From Parastagonospora avenae f. sp. tritici 18332-5 (Eukaryota > Ascomycota > Dothideomycetes > Pleosporales > Phaeosphaeriaceae), in contig JAFJTR010000004.1 in NCBI GenBank assembly GCA_022559985.1, positions 744,001 through 808,000 on the forward strand: a DNA stretch of 64,000 bases. Direction: 5' to 3'. Both the position numbers and the translations under genes were made by a program. Within the stretch, counting starts at the first letter, position 1; every line of letters starts with the position of its first letter. The notes under the pieces are model-generated. The model made no database searches. It saw only the letters and a list, made by a program, of their open reading frames with translations, and was not told the origin of the DNA. Shown here in pieces: positions 51,408-62,946 of the stretch.

Positions 51408-52968
51408 ATGGGGCAACATAAAGACCACAAAGCGCCAGTCCCGGTCCCACTCTACGTCCTCCTATTCATCGTCATCGGCCTATGCGCATGGTCATTCTGG
51501 ATTGGCACCGTATGCGTGCGCCTTTGGTTCTACAAAGGCGCGCTGGGCCCAGTGCCGAAGAAGTTCATCATCATACCGCATCACCGCAGGAAGAAAGACT
51601 CGAAGGTGCTGCCTCTCCCGAATATTAAGAATAACCGCAACACCGTCTTCCCGACAGTCTCTCACCTCAACCGCAACACCGTCTTCCCCGCCGTCGCCCA
51701 CCTCGCCACGAAACCAACAAACCCCTTCTCCGACGAGCACGCGGTGCAAGATGCGTCAGAGGAGTGGCGAGCAATCCCTAAGATCACTATCGAAGACTCA
51801 GACGAGCCGCATGACAACGCAATCGCGCAAGAATACGAGGACCCAGCTCGCGTCCGCAAGTTCCTCGCTGAAGAGCGCCGTATCTCGCGCCTCCCGGCTT
51901 TCGACCAGGATGACTGCGGCGACGGCTCTGATTTCCCGTACGTCCCGTATGCCACGGCGCCCGTGGAGCCTCCGGAAGCGTTGACATACCGCCAGCTCGG
52001 ACTGCAGAAAGTCAATAATACGAGCGCATGGCTGACGATTGATCACTCATACATCAAACACCACGAAGCACGCATATCGCTGCTCGAACGCAAGCAGTCT
52101 GATTGTATACAAGTGCGGCGCGATGGCGAAGCTGCATGTGAAGAGTTGGCAGATGTGGTGGTGCAGCACTTATGTAAGGCGTACCCTGATCACTTCACTG
52201 CGAAGCTGAAGGGCAGGAGGGGACATGTGCGAAACGAACTTGCGAGTAAGGAGTATGCACTTGTTAGGCCGTTTGATTGCCATCCGTTGGGATTGTGCGC
52301 GAGGTTGGCAGTGGAGGACTTTTGCATTTGGGGGAAGGGGGAATTTACGTTGGGTTGGTATTTGTACGTCCATATTCCAACGTGAAGTAATCTTGTGTTG
52401 AAGTTGCTAACAACCATCCAGACAAGCATCCGCCACCGTCTTCCCCGCAGGCTGGAATCTCCGCCAGCACATTGGCAAATCCCTGTCCGCCATCATCAAC
52501 GATCCCTTCGAGCCCTTAACACTCTGGCACAATCTCCCAGACATCCTCAACCTCCCCTACACCCCCAAGACTCTCTACACCCGACACACAACATTCATCC
52601 AAACCCTCTCCCTGACATCGCCCCTCACATCAACCCTGCATATCCCGCGCCCCGCAGACTTCTTCTCCGGCGGCGTACAGCACCTCGTCCCACAGAATCT
52701 CTACATACGCCGCGAGTACCAATCGTTTCGGCAGCTGGCCAAGTCCGGCGCGGTGGTTATGACGATGCGCACGGAATTGACTCGATTGACGGATGTGGCT
52801 GGGAGGAGTCAGAAGGAGGATTTGATGAGGGAGATTCGTGGGTGGGGAGAGGATGAGGCGGGGTTCAAGGGGAGGGATCTTTGGATCAGGGCGGTGGGGA
52901 GTTGGTGTGAGGGGGGCAGTGCGTTTAGGGATGATGTCACTGTTGTTGCTGGGGTGGGGGAGTATTAG
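51408..52968 (+). CDS. DUF3445 protein (heme-dependent oxidative N-demethylase-like), membrane-anchored, 500 aa
   Basis: Two exons, 51408-52363 and 52422-52968, with a 58-nt phase-2 intron (GTACGT, branch TGCTAAC, acceptor CAG). The N-terminus MGQHKDHKAPVPVPLYVLLFIVIG has one hydrophobic helix (about 14-38), suggesting an anchor. Residues 75-100 hold a short internal duplication (NRNTVFPTVSHL and NRNTVFPAVAHL). The DUF3445 domain spans about 190-495: YRQLGLQKVNNTSAWLTIDHSYI, the variable YALVRPFDCHPLGLCARLAVEDFCIWGKG, YLQASATVFPAGWNLRQHIGKSLSAI spanning the splice junction, then LYIRREYQSFRQLAKSGAVVMTMRTELTRL. Characterised members of this family use heme or iron to demethylate secondary amines. 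Endogenous substrate unknown. Confidence 0.85.
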
Positions 52969-54194
52969 GTTGAAGGGATGGGGGAACGATGGGAAAATTG
53001 TATGGGGTAATGAAATGACATGAATACTACAAGGGGAAACGCATCTTATATACTAGCGACTGGGAATATGTACCATGCACGGGTTTTGCTCGGTTGTCTA
53101 GGAAGCTTGGAAACCCGGTTGAGTTGTCTTTTTGTTGTAAACTGTATATTCAATTTGAGCAGGGAGATTGAGATTGAATGACCGGGAGGTATGCACAATG
53201 TTACTAGGATTTGAACTCGCCGGCAAGGTTTCTTGTATATCTTCAGGGCCTCTGATCGTGTCCTATTCGTTGTAAAGTACTATCAGTGCCCGCAAATTGC
53301 TCGGGATGTTTCTCGGGACCGCATGCACTCCCGCTTTGCATGAAAAAGATGTGTAGTATTTTCTACAAAGACCTTGGCTTTTGTAGCACGACATCAATGT
53401 CAGATGTGTCAAAGTTGCCCAGAATATCGTTTTTGGGACCAAATGGACTAAAGGTCTCTTAAATACTTTTTCCATTGCGTTCACGGAAATCTATGAGTAT
53501 GGAATATTCGGGAGGTTTCTTGATTGACTTTAAAGACTGTAAGAAGAAGGTTTCTGATTATGCATCTCATCGAAGCCTGCTTGGAAGTACGTTTACATTC
53601 TGTCTGCTTTTGCATGGAAGACGGAAAGTACAGTGTCTTGCATGCAAATACACCCATCAAAACCCATTTCAGCAGTTCCGAATCTAAGCGTGTACCTTGT
53701 ACATTAATTACCTATTTGAGAAACTCGCTGCCCAGGAATGACACGCCAAGTCTGCAAGTATGGTGTTGTTGAGCTGATCGAACTAGGATCTATCGGTGAG
53801 GCGAACCATCTTGAGAAAATCTTCACGGCGCTAAAATCCACACACCTCCGAGATCTCCACATTAGGAGCGGACCAGCCCGAGGACAAATCACATGGCCAT
53901 TCCACCCCTTCATACATCTTTCAACAAAGTGTTCGCAAGCGAGCAAGCCTGCTAACTTTCTGTCCCATCTACACTCAATCGCAACGGTTTGCACACGACA
54001 CAAAGTCTCAATCCTCGGTCCGTCTCGTACCTTGTGCAGTTTCGTAACATGTTCAACAAACTCCACGCAGCGCCACCACAGGGTGGTCCAGGCTTGGTGC
54101 AGATTTACATGACGTGCTTTGACGGCGCCGAAGAGAATTTCCTGCCTGACAAGGGCAAGAAAAGGACGCAGCACGCGTAGACTACTACAATACA

Positions 54195-54225
<31 letters not shown>

Positions 54226-54285
54226 CGTCTTTGCAATGTAGACATCTTGCTCGTGCGTTTTCTACCAACGACCATCTCAGTAATC
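52969..54285. other. Intergenic region, about 1.3 kb, with a microsatellite and possible gene fragment
   Basis: Contains (ATAC)n at 54190-54222. At 53738-54180 two plus-strand frames look weakly protein-like (VVELIELGSIGEANHLEKIF; PPQGGPGLVQIYMTCFDGAEEN) and could be a shifted relic of a gene. The match is too weak for a call. A TTTGAACTC at 53211 is not part of a tRNA. Confidence 0.4.
54190..54222. repeat. (ATAC)n microsatellite
   Basis: About eight perfect 4-bp units, 64 bp upstream of the permease ATG, thus in its leader or core promoter. Confidence 0.9.
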
Positions 54286-55945
54286 ATGTTAGACGACATC
54301 GAAAGCTCGCCGCACCACACCGACCACGATCCTCACGCGGACAACAAACCCATCCTCGAACCGCAATTAAACGTCGGCGGACATGGCGCGACGCAGCGCC
54401 GGCTGAAGAACTACCATGTCACGATGATAGGGTTTTGTTCGGGGATTGGGACGGGGTTGTTCATCGGCACGGGGTCTGCGTATGCGAATGCCGGACCAGC
54501 AGGCTTACTACTCGCATACCTCGTTGTGGGCAGTGTGTTGTGGTGCGTGATGCAGAGTATTGCGGAACTGGCTACTGTGGTATCTATGTATCCATCTTAC
54601 TTGCATTTCAAATCTCACATGACTAGATTCCCACCGCTGGCTCGTTCCCGCATTTCGCGAGCCGATTCATTGACCCGGCGGTTGGCTTCTCGCTGGCGAT
54701 CAGCTATGGGTATTGTTATACGATATCTATTGCGGCGGAGTGCTCGGCGTCTGCGATCCTTGTGGGGTATTGGACGGACATGTCGCCTGCGATTGTCATT
54801 ACCATCAGTCTTGTGCTCATTCTGGCGATCAATCTCATGAGCGTGCGTTGGTTTGGCGAGTCGGAAGTTGTTGCTGGTTCGATTAAGGTCGCGTGTTTCC
54901 TTGGTCTGATTCTGGTTTCCATCGTCATCACGTCTGGAGGCGCACCAAGCAACGAGACCATTGGCTTCCGATACTGGAACAATCCGGGCGCGTGGGTGGA
55001 TTACAACGGCATCTCTGGGTCGACGGGTCACTTTCTGGGATTCCTGGCGGCGTTCGTAAACGCTTCGTTCTCCTTCATCGGCGTCGAGGTCGTGGTCATT
55101 ACAGCGGCCGAGAGCATTAACCCACACGTCGCCATCCCGCTGTCCGCCAAACGAGTGACATACCGCATCGCTCTATTTTACATCCTTGGCGCTCTCCTCA
55201 TTGGCCTCATCGTCGACCCCAGAAACCCTGGTCTTGTGTCAGGCACCGGAAACGCCAACTCCTCGCCCTGGGTCATCGCCATAAAAGAAGCTGGCATAAC
55301 CGCTCTTCCCTCCATCGTAAACGCCTGTATCCTGATCTCCGCTTGGTCAGCAGGTAACTCTTACTGCTGGGTCGGATCACGAATCATCGTCGCAATGACC
55401 ACCGACCGGCAACTCCCCCAAATCTTTGGTCGAACCTGGTCAAACGGTGTACCATACTATGCCGTGCTGGCTTCATGGCTTTTCGGCCCTCTCGCATATC
55501 TCAGTCTGGGATCTGGCGGCGCTGCACAAGCGTTCGGATGGCTGGTAAGCCTGAGCACCGTTGCGGGGTTGATTGCGTGGGCAACGTTGTGTTTCTGCTA
55601 TATTCGCTTTCATGCTGCCATGAAAGCGCAAGGACTCAGTCGCGATAGCTTGCCGTGGAAGAGCCCATTCCAGCCTTTTAGTGCGTGGTATGGATTTGTT
55701 GGATCGACTATCATCACCTTCATTACCGGATTCCCCGTCTTCTTGAAGGGGAATTGGAGCACGGGTGATTTCATCGCGTCGTATATTGGCATTCCGCTCT
55801 TCATCGTACCGATTGTTATTTGGAAGTCGGTGTATAAGACGAAGGTATGTAATCATCCTTTTTATTGGCGGAACCTACTAACGTGGTACAGTTTGCGCGT
55901 GCTAAAACTATTGATCTACATTCTGGACGTCTTGACAGATCATAG
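54286..55945 (+). CDS. Amino-acid permease (AAT/YAT family, APC superfamily), 521 aa
   Basis: Three exons: 54286-54579, 54627-55844 and 55892-55945. Both introns are 47 nt (GTATCT, GTATGT; acceptors TAG, CAG) and in phase 0. The last exon adds only FARAKTIDLHSGRLDRS. Twelve membrane helices are expected. The first holds HVTMIGFCSGIGTGLFIGTGSAYANAGPAG, the unwound GxGxG substrate-binding loop of APC transporters. Intron 1 is followed by the family signature IPTAGSFPHFASRFIDPAVGFSLAISYGY. Later helices hold GVEVVVITAAESINP (consensus G-x-E) and SAWSAGNSYCWVGSRIIVAM. Helix 10 to 12 end IPLFIVPIVIWKSVYKTK. Imports amino acids with protons across the plasma membrane; specificity cannot be read. 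Acidic, His-rich cytosolic N-terminus. Confidence 0.93.
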
Positions 55946-57240
55946 GTTGCGCCTTACTCAGTTGTTCGAAATTAGGTGTTCGTGGAGAGCAGGAAGAAAT
56001 GTCGCGTCCGCAGTGTTCGACGAGCGAAAGGATAATCTAACAGCATGGAGGCACTCGTCAAATGTTGGCATACACTTGCTGAATACCGCAGTGCGCGACT
56101 TGCTTCCCACGCAGCAAATGTCATGACGCAGTGGCGATGTCGTTCAAATTTGTCTCCCATGGCTCTACTAAAGGGCGTTCAGGTAGCAGGACTTAGGACG
56201 AAGGGTCCGAGATGGAGTTGTGATGCACGCTGAGCATGGGGTGAAGACAAGCGCAGACGGCAGTTCTTTCTTGGATTGATGGGTCATTGGTGGCCCGTGC
56301 CCTGCAGTCACGCCCCTGACAGCTGCCACTGCCAACTGTCAGACCACGACACGAGCAACCCACCAGAAACGCACCGATAGAAGCAACCCATCGCTCTAGA
56401 TCTCTAAACGCTGCGCAAATTCGGAGATAGCCCCGCCAAAGTGCGGATTCCTTCGAACATCGTTTCTAGTGCGTTTTGTCTCACAACAGCCTCAGGTGTG
56501 CTTCAGCCTCAGGTTTACCGAAGTCTCGGCATGCCTCACAACTTCCAACGTCTCAAGTCGCCACAATGCGGCACTGTTTGAGCATTGATCAGCACTAATG
56601 CAAAATATTATGCTTTTGTTCTGATTCCACGAATTGCGTCTTCTGCCGTTTGTGTCACTGTCTCAAAACGATCGCGCTAAGCTTGTTCTCCAAGGCTTCG
56701 GTACATTCAAGCTTTCCTCTACGACAAACGGCATACCCCACTTCGCTCGTCTGGACCTGCTGTCGCATAATACATAATAACTCACATCGTCTAATCGGGT
56801 CGAGCGGCTATACCCCTGCGGGCCTGAGTGAATTGAGGCGCTTCCTCCGTGCCCAGGAGGTTCAGCCAGGACCAAGGGGTTTGCCAGATGTAAGATAGCT
56901 ACCGTCAGATGCGGACACGATGCCGCTGGGCTGGTGATTCGTGAGACACTTGGGAACGGTGCGGCTCAATTTGGACAGCCGCTTGACACCTCGCGTACGA
57001 TCCTTCTCGTCTCAATTACTCAGGGATGGCCTCGGACGTGTATAGAGACTGTTGTATAAGTACCAGGCAAACAGCCGTTTCTGAATATCCATTCCCAAGC
57101 CAGCCTTCCGATTCAAACTTCCAGATCTACATTTGTCTATTCTTTCCCGCTGTGCGGTTTACTTTCACTCCAACACTTCCAACTACATACAATCTCTAAT
57201 TACCACCACTACACAACAAACCCCACACACCTCAGACAAA
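55946..57240. other. Intergenic region, about 1.3 kb
   Basis: 3' side of the permease and promoter of the secreted protein gene. TATAAGTA at about 57054 lies roughly 190 bp upstream of the ATG. The leader 57170-57240 is rich in C and A without G, as in strongly expressed fungal genes. No gene seen between. Confidence 0.45.
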
Positions 57241-57667
57241 ATGCAGTTCTCCATCACCGCCGTTCTCTTTGGCCTCGTTGCCATCTCCTCCGCCGCCATC
57301 GCTGACGTCGAGGGTGTCTACAACGTCGCCCGTGCCGACCTCGAGACCCGCCAGGCCGCCAACGGCGCCTGCTGTATCCCCAACCAATCTCTCAAGCAGG
57401 ATGCTTGCACCGTCAATGGCGCCGCTGGAAAGTGTGTGCCCGGAGGCCCCGCTGCCTGTAAGTCCAATCCATGAAACTCTCCCTGGTCATTGATACCAAC
57501 ACCCCACAGGCAACGGCGCCCTGAACTGCGTCGCCAACAACCAGCTCGTCTGCGATAACAACGTTCCCGAGCGATCTGGCGTTCTGTGCCGCTTCCAGGC
57601 CGCCAACGGCCGCATCCAGGACGGCGCTGCGCAGATCAACAGCTTGGCGCAGGCCAAGGTCAACTAG
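57241..57667 (+). CDS. Small secreted cysteine-rich protein, 124 aa (effector or surface-protein candidate)
   Basis: Two exons, 57241-57457 and 57510-57667, with a 52-nt phase-1 intron (GTAAGT ... CACAG). A classic signal peptide, MQFSITAVLFGLVAISSAAIA, is followed by a propeptide-like stretch ending in ETRQ (possible Kex2-like site at ETR). The mature part has eight Cys: one CC pair (GACCIPNQ), then DAC, KC, AAC, NC, VC and LC. Spacing does not fit hydrophobins (C-CC-C-C-CC-C) or CFEM. The C-terminal helix (QINSLAQAKVN) is Cys-free. Codon use is strongly biased to C-ending codons, so high expression is likely. It may act outside the cell on host or wall; no family is recognised. Confidence 0.85.
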
Positions 57668-58418
57668 AGAGAACGAAGCGTGATGGCATTTGGAGGGCTG
57701 GTCTTGAAGAATCGAAATCAAGCTCGACGCAACTATTTGAAAGCTTTCATTGTAAATATAGGTCCTGGCACAGCGGGAACCTGGGATAGCTTAGCAAAGA
57801 AAATATCTTTTTGCTCGACAAATTGTGGTGATTGATGTATGTGCTTTTTTCTAACGGCTGTTGGGCCGGGAATGAGCTTGCACGTGAACTGCGCGACACA
57901 TTGTGATGCCTCCGGATCTTCATCGCAACCTCAAAATGGATACTTACCTTGAACTTATTAGTCGAAATAATCAGCGCAGTCACTTTTCATTTCCCAACAC
58001 ATCCGTGTGCGCATCTCGAACACGTTACTGGAGAACCAAAGTACATAGGTAGTCACTTCCGTCATTATTTTGCTCAGTGACACTCACTTTTGGGTCCTCG
58101 ACGATGTTTCTGTCCAATCTGAGTAGAAATTCCCATTGCAATCCAATGCACAAGGCTTGACAGCCGAGGACCAGAGTCTATTCTTATGTGGCGCAATCAG
58201 TGTCGGCAGCACTCGTTTGGTTGACGACTCACCAATCAACGGAAGCATTGCCGGTGTACAGCTGCAGCCCTCGCAGGCAGGGGCGCACCAGAGCGCTCAC
58301 TTTCCTCCAGCCTAACTTCATGACCATTCTCTCTTTATTCCACCAAAGGCAGGCTTCTCAGACGCCCTCGATGACAGAAGCTAGTGACCTCTAAACGCGC
58401 ATCGTGCACTTGCTCATA
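57668..58418. other. Intergenic region
   Basis: 3' UTR of the secreted protein gene, then AT-rich sequence and the leader of the dead HET gene. No gene seen. Confidence 0.45.
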
Positions 58419-59704
58419 ATGCGCCTACTTAACACCGCAACTTTAGAGCTAGAAGAGTTTATGGCAGAGGTGCCACGTTATGTCATTCTTTCACATACTT
58501 GGTAGGAGAAAGATGCACCAGGACTTTAGCCTGCTACTGACACTTCTCAGCGTCAATAGCGAAATTTCACTCAGTGATATGATGAGTGGTACTGCTCGTA
58601 AAAAGAAAGGATTTGACAAGATTTCGGAATGCTGTAGAACAGCCGCGTCTGATGGTTATCGCTACGTATGGATCGACACATGCTGCATAGACAAATCCTC
58701 ATCTGCTGAGCTTCCCGAGGCTATCAACTCTATGTTTTCTTACTATAGTAGGTGTTTGAGGTGCTACGTTTACCTCGACGTCAAAGTCATCAACGGAGAC
58801 ATGACAGCCCAAGACCTCAAAAATGCGCGATGGTCATCACGGGGATGGTGAGCGCATTTTTCTTGTCATATCATAAGAAAAAGTAACTGATCTACCAACA
58901 ACAAGGACTCTACAGGAATTGATTGCGCCTAGCATCGTGCTATTCTACGATATTTCTTGGAACTTTTGCGGGTCACGGATGTCTCATTGTACCGAGCTCA
59001 GCAAAGCGACCGGTATACCCCAGGACATTCTCAAAAATCAGAAGGGATTCGCCTCGTACAGCGTTGCTGATCGCATGGCGTGGGCATCGAAGCGGGGAAC
59101 TACTCGACCAGAGGACATTGCATATTGCCTGCTCGGAATCTTCAACGTGTATCTGCCACCATTGTATGGTGAAGGAAGAAGACATGCCTTTCGGAGACTG
59201 CAGGAAGAAATCATGAGGAAATCTTCAGATCTTTCTCTATTAGCATGGGAAGGAGATGGCCACTTTAACGATGATGTCAGTGTCCTTGCAGATGACCCAC
59301 GACGTTTCCGCAATACACAAAGCATAGTTCACACCAACAGCGGAATGGAGGATTTCAGTCTGACAAATAGAGGTCCGCGCATCAAATTGCCGCTGATTCA
59401 TGATGGGAACACATTGGGAGATAAATGGACATGTACAGCTGTATTGCCAACTTGATCCTATCGACGCCCGGCGGAGACTCGAATAGGACTACGTTTACAG
59501 AATTCAGCATCTTTGGATTTTTTTCGCGACGGCTTTATGCCTAAGAGACTAGGAGATCGGGAAACATGGTCGAGATATCGTCCTTCGGGAAGTGACTCTG
59601 TATGCATAGTTGAAGCGAAAGCATTGAAGAGGGCAAAATGGACCGAAATATATCTGGACACAGAGGCCCCCGGATGGCAAAAGACGGCTACCTACAACAC
59701 GTAG
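58419..59704 (+). pseudogene. Second HET-domain gene, broken
   Basis: Starts ATG 58419 (MRLLNTATLELEEFMAEVPRYVILSHTW), the usual opening of short HET proteins. TAG 58503 follows directly after SHTW, and a frameshift then restores a long reading: KKGFDKISECCRTAASDGYRYVWIDTCCIDKSSSAEL, then EAINSMFSYYSRCLRCYVYLD. A normal 58-nt intron (58848-58905, GTGAGC ... AAG) joins RGW to TLQELIAPS, keeping phase. The third HET block SRGWTLQELIAP is thus intact, followed by ATGIPQDIL, RMAWASKRGTTRPEDIAYCLLGIFNVYLPPLYGEG and AFRRLQEEI. A TGA at 59453 interrupts before the last 83 codons (ending WQKTATYNT), which stay in frame. Lesions: two nonsense codons and one frameshift. Retained introns and motifs suggest recent death. 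Role if alive: nonself recognition and cell death. Confidence 0.88.
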
Positions 59705-60315
59705 AGAAGAGAGGACACCCTGTAACACCAGGCAGCACAATGTACTAGAAAAGCTTGTACGTTTTCACACGGAATGCCATTGACACCAAATTAGCCATGC
59801 TCGAAGTGAGTACCTTTTACGGTGATACCTGCACTCAGTCAGATGAAACAGCAAACCATCAGTCATAGCAAATTTCCCATTTCCTGATACCAGGTCACTG
59901 TTCTAGTCCTCAGCTGTCATGTGGGCTAGCTTCACACGTATTTGTCCAGCTCTTCTAATCCGACTAGGGGCAGAGACTGCTGCCATATGTTACGCTGCGT
60001 GATATGTGCGACTTCGTGCTGTTTTCTTAGGGCTTGCGGATGTGCCCAGGATTGAGGGTAGTCTTTATCACATATGCGGATATGCTATTGGAGAAAATGG
60101 GCTTGTCGGCGCACAGAAAGGGATGAGGACAACATTGATTCGAGTTGGTGCGTCCCAGTGACTTAGGTAAGGCGTGGGCGAAATATCTGCTAGACCATCT
60201 TCCTGAATAGGCCAGGGCCATCCGACAGCTAGACCAATTCATATGAGGAATTTATCCACACTCCTAAAACAGAAGTACAGAAGTGCCTTCTCTACATAAT
60301 GATCACAACCCAAGC
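59705..60315. other. Intergenic region
   Basis: No credible gene. A minus-strand frame at 60027-60242 lacks protein-like composition. Confidence 0.4.
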
Positions 60316-60838
60316 CTACGAATATGGCCCGCCCTGACTCCTGTGAGGCTTTCCTTCATCCTCCACCACCCGCTGATACCCACCGAACGACTCTTCGAAA
60401 GAACATCCGTTACTTGTATGCAAATACATAGCCACATGCACCGTATAAACCGGAAAGTAATCCACCTTCCACTTTTTACCACCCTGACCAATCCTCTTCA
60501 CCCGGCACAAAAGCACCGTATCGTCCTCCATGGAGAACTAGTTCATCGCAGCGAAACGCCGCCTGTCTGACGTGACGTCCTTGGGCGCCGCTTGCAACCA
60601 CCTCGTGCAGTCTTCGACGGTCTTGCCTTACCAGGGCGACACGTATGATGGCGAGATTGGCGGCACGGTGCCGTGTGCGGGAGGCAAGACCGAGCCATCA
60701 GGCTGCCTCCTGTTTGGTGGATCGCGCGGCATAAACTCGTCCGCATCGGTCGCAAGCCATAGATCCCAATCGGCTAGATTCGCAGTATCCCAACTGTGAG
60801 CACGCTCGAGTGTCTTATTGATGTACTAATTTGAATTA
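60316..60838 (-). pseudogene. Broken unrecognised gene fragment
   Basis: A minus-strand frame reads from about 60838, probably just after an intron acceptor (CAAATTAG), as TLERAHSWDTANLADWDLWLATDADEF. It passes TAA at 60630-60628 and TAG at 60540-60538 in the same frame, then reads MEDDTVLLCRVKRIGQGG and VDYFPVYTVHVAMYLHT. After GC the composition decays to the stop at 60316; a donor GTAACG at about 60417 may mark the true exon end. No family recognised. Trp/Asp-rich N-terminal composition and consistent frame through two stops indicate a dead gene rather than chance. Confidence 0.5.
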
Positions 60839-61122
60839 GCGAGGGGGAGGAGAAGCAGGCGGAGTAGGCGGCGTACATCGTTATCGATGGAACTATCAAG
60901 AACGAATAACGGAAACGGAGAGGAGTTTATTTTTGTGGGAACTTTAAATTGTTCACGTATGAAGATAGTGGTGTTTGACCGCCAGCAAGACCACCGTGTC
61001 TATTCGAATCGTTTGTCGCAGGGAAAATTTAACGAACTGCCTGAGGAACTGTGCCGCAAGACATGATGTAATTTCTATGCATATTTTTCCAATCACTCCA
61101 GTCCTCACTCACCACAAGAACC
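60839..61122. other. Short intergenic stretch
   Basis: Between two minus-strand units. Nothing seen. Confidence 0.4.
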
Positions 61123-62684
61123 CTATCGTTTCTCTCCCCATACTGTACTGCCCGGCGTGGCTGCCACAAAACTGTCGATAGCATCAACTAGCTCCCGTAT
61201 GAATCCAGCACCGTGACAGTTGCTGGTGGTCAGTTGTTTGGCATGAGTCGCAAAGAATTGTTCACGCAACGCCATGAGGGCTGTCTTGTCCACGCAATTG
61301 CCAATCTTGGTCATCAGATCCTCCAACGACGAGTGATCTTGGATGCCTCCGTGCTGTTCTCTCAGTTCGACCACTTGTTGCTCCAGGAAATCCTTTATCT
61401 CGATCAAAGCTTGTCGTATCGCTGACAAGAACGACAAAGGGTCTCCTTGCTCTGCGCCCGCGCTGGACGACGTCCACACAGGCGGAACGTACGGGGTATT
61501 GTTGACGATCTTGATGGTTTTCAACACCTGCCTGGTAACGTGGATGATCATATCTTTCCTGAAGAGAATTTCTTTTCTCCATGTTGGTCCTGTGCGATCA
61601 TGGGACAGTTCGAGAAATAGAGCCAGGTTCTGATACGGCAGATCTCCACCGCTCCCGTCTTTTCTCATGGCTTCATGTAGTCCCAATATCAGATCTGTGT
61701 CCAATGGACATATGTTTGGATACGTAGCCTTGATGATAGCGTCAATGAAATGATGCACGAGCAAGACGATGAAGCTACAAACCTTGACCTCTGTGATCAA
61801 TTGCGCTGCTTCCTCCTCCCTCAATTCCTGTGAGTAATCATAGAACGCGGCCGTACCCTCGTTGCTCGGTCGGCTCACCATGTCTGGCAATTCGTTCGTG
61901 ATAGTCTTCGCCAGGACTTTGTAAGCTTCCGGGCTCTTGGTAGCCGCGCACAATGAATATTGCATGAGGATCAGATTTGCGTTATTCTTCTTCCTCGTGA
62001 CTGTAAGGCTTGGGCATTTTGCTCCACCTTCACTGACCGGCAATGGTTCTCTCGTTCAATCGGCTGGATCTTCGCAGCAAACCTTTTGACATTCCGCCCC
62101 AGATCAGTGCGACGTGTCTTGATAGGGGATGTGTCGGACATTGTGTCCCAGATCTCGGCGTACACGAACGTTGCGTTGATTTTGATCAATCGAAGCTGGC
62201 ACAAACCATGAAGGGAGTGGCACGCAACATAGTACTTGCCGTTGACATTGGAGACGTGCTCGGTCAAGGGCGTTACGACCCTGAGGAGGTTACTTGGGGT
62301 GGGTATCGTTCGTTTCTCATTGACAGCCTTAGTGTATTTGTCTGGCTCCTCGGCTAGAATCAGACCGACGACTAGGAATAGCGTGGTCTCGTGACCGCCT
62401 TTTAGCTCTTCACTTGTTGGCAAGATGGACGTCGTCCTGTGGCCCGGTGGCGCATCTTCTTCGGGGTCATCCTTCTGCGTCATCAGTTTGTCGTTGGGAG
62501 TCATCACGTGGATTCTCTGGAAGAATGCGCGACCCACGGCGCCGACGTTGAATCCGTCACTATGCTCGTTGCGCACAAAGTCTTTCTCCGGCTCTTGGAA
62601 ATACTCGTACTTTATGTCAGGACCTGCGCTCTTGCCCGTCATCACTGTTGGTGTCGCTGCTAATGATTCTGTTAGTGTAGTCAT
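61123..62684 (-). pseudogene. Frameshifted intronless ORF, about 520 aa, unrecognised (possibly viral nucleoprotein-like)
   Basis: Opens at ATG 62684 (MTTLTESLAATPTV) and reads about 220 codons. Near 62000 the protein-like reading moves to the next frame and continues to the stop at 61123. The two halves are of similar composition, and no GT..AG pair of normal length mends the frame. The upper half is mixed alpha/beta (VGAVGRAFFQRIHVMTPNDKL, ETTLFLVVGLIL, NATFVYAEIWDTM). The lower half is nearly all helical (ANLILMQYSLCAATKSPEAYK, EVKVCSFIVLLVHHFIDAI, FLSAIRQALIEIKDFLEQQVVEL). A single exon of this length, two-lobed and helical, with a QYxLxAxTKxxxxY-like segment, suggests a mononegavirus/mymonavirus-type nucleoprotein captured in the genome. 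This is an inference from style only; a lineage-specific fungal gene is equally possible. Confidence 0.4.
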
Positions 62685-62946
62685 CGTGATGCAAAGCAGC
62701 GTCGGCACGAATAATTAGGTAGGTCGCAGAAAGACGTAGGGAAGTGTGTTGTATAAAGCGGGAGGGAGAAGACTAGAAGTGCTGGACCTGGTTGGGCGAG
62801 GCGGGTGTGCTCGCGGGTAAGAGAAGTGTGAGAAGGTGGGGCGAGGTAAGAGAAGGTAACAGAGCGCGGAGCAACGGCTCAGGATCGCTGCGCATAATCA
62901 ACTACGACCTCTACTACCTCAAAGCCCTCAACAACAACCGCAAGTC

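Noticed and set aside
53203..53265. GGATTTGAACTC resembles the T-arm of a minus-strand tRNA
   Set aside because: The T stem does not pair (GCGAG against CCTAG) and no A-box, anticodon stem or acceptor stem can be built around it.
61985..62030. Possible 33-37-nt intron at the frame change of the 61-62.7-kb ORF
   Set aside because: Too short for this genome (shortest accepted 43 nt) and does not lead into the right frame.
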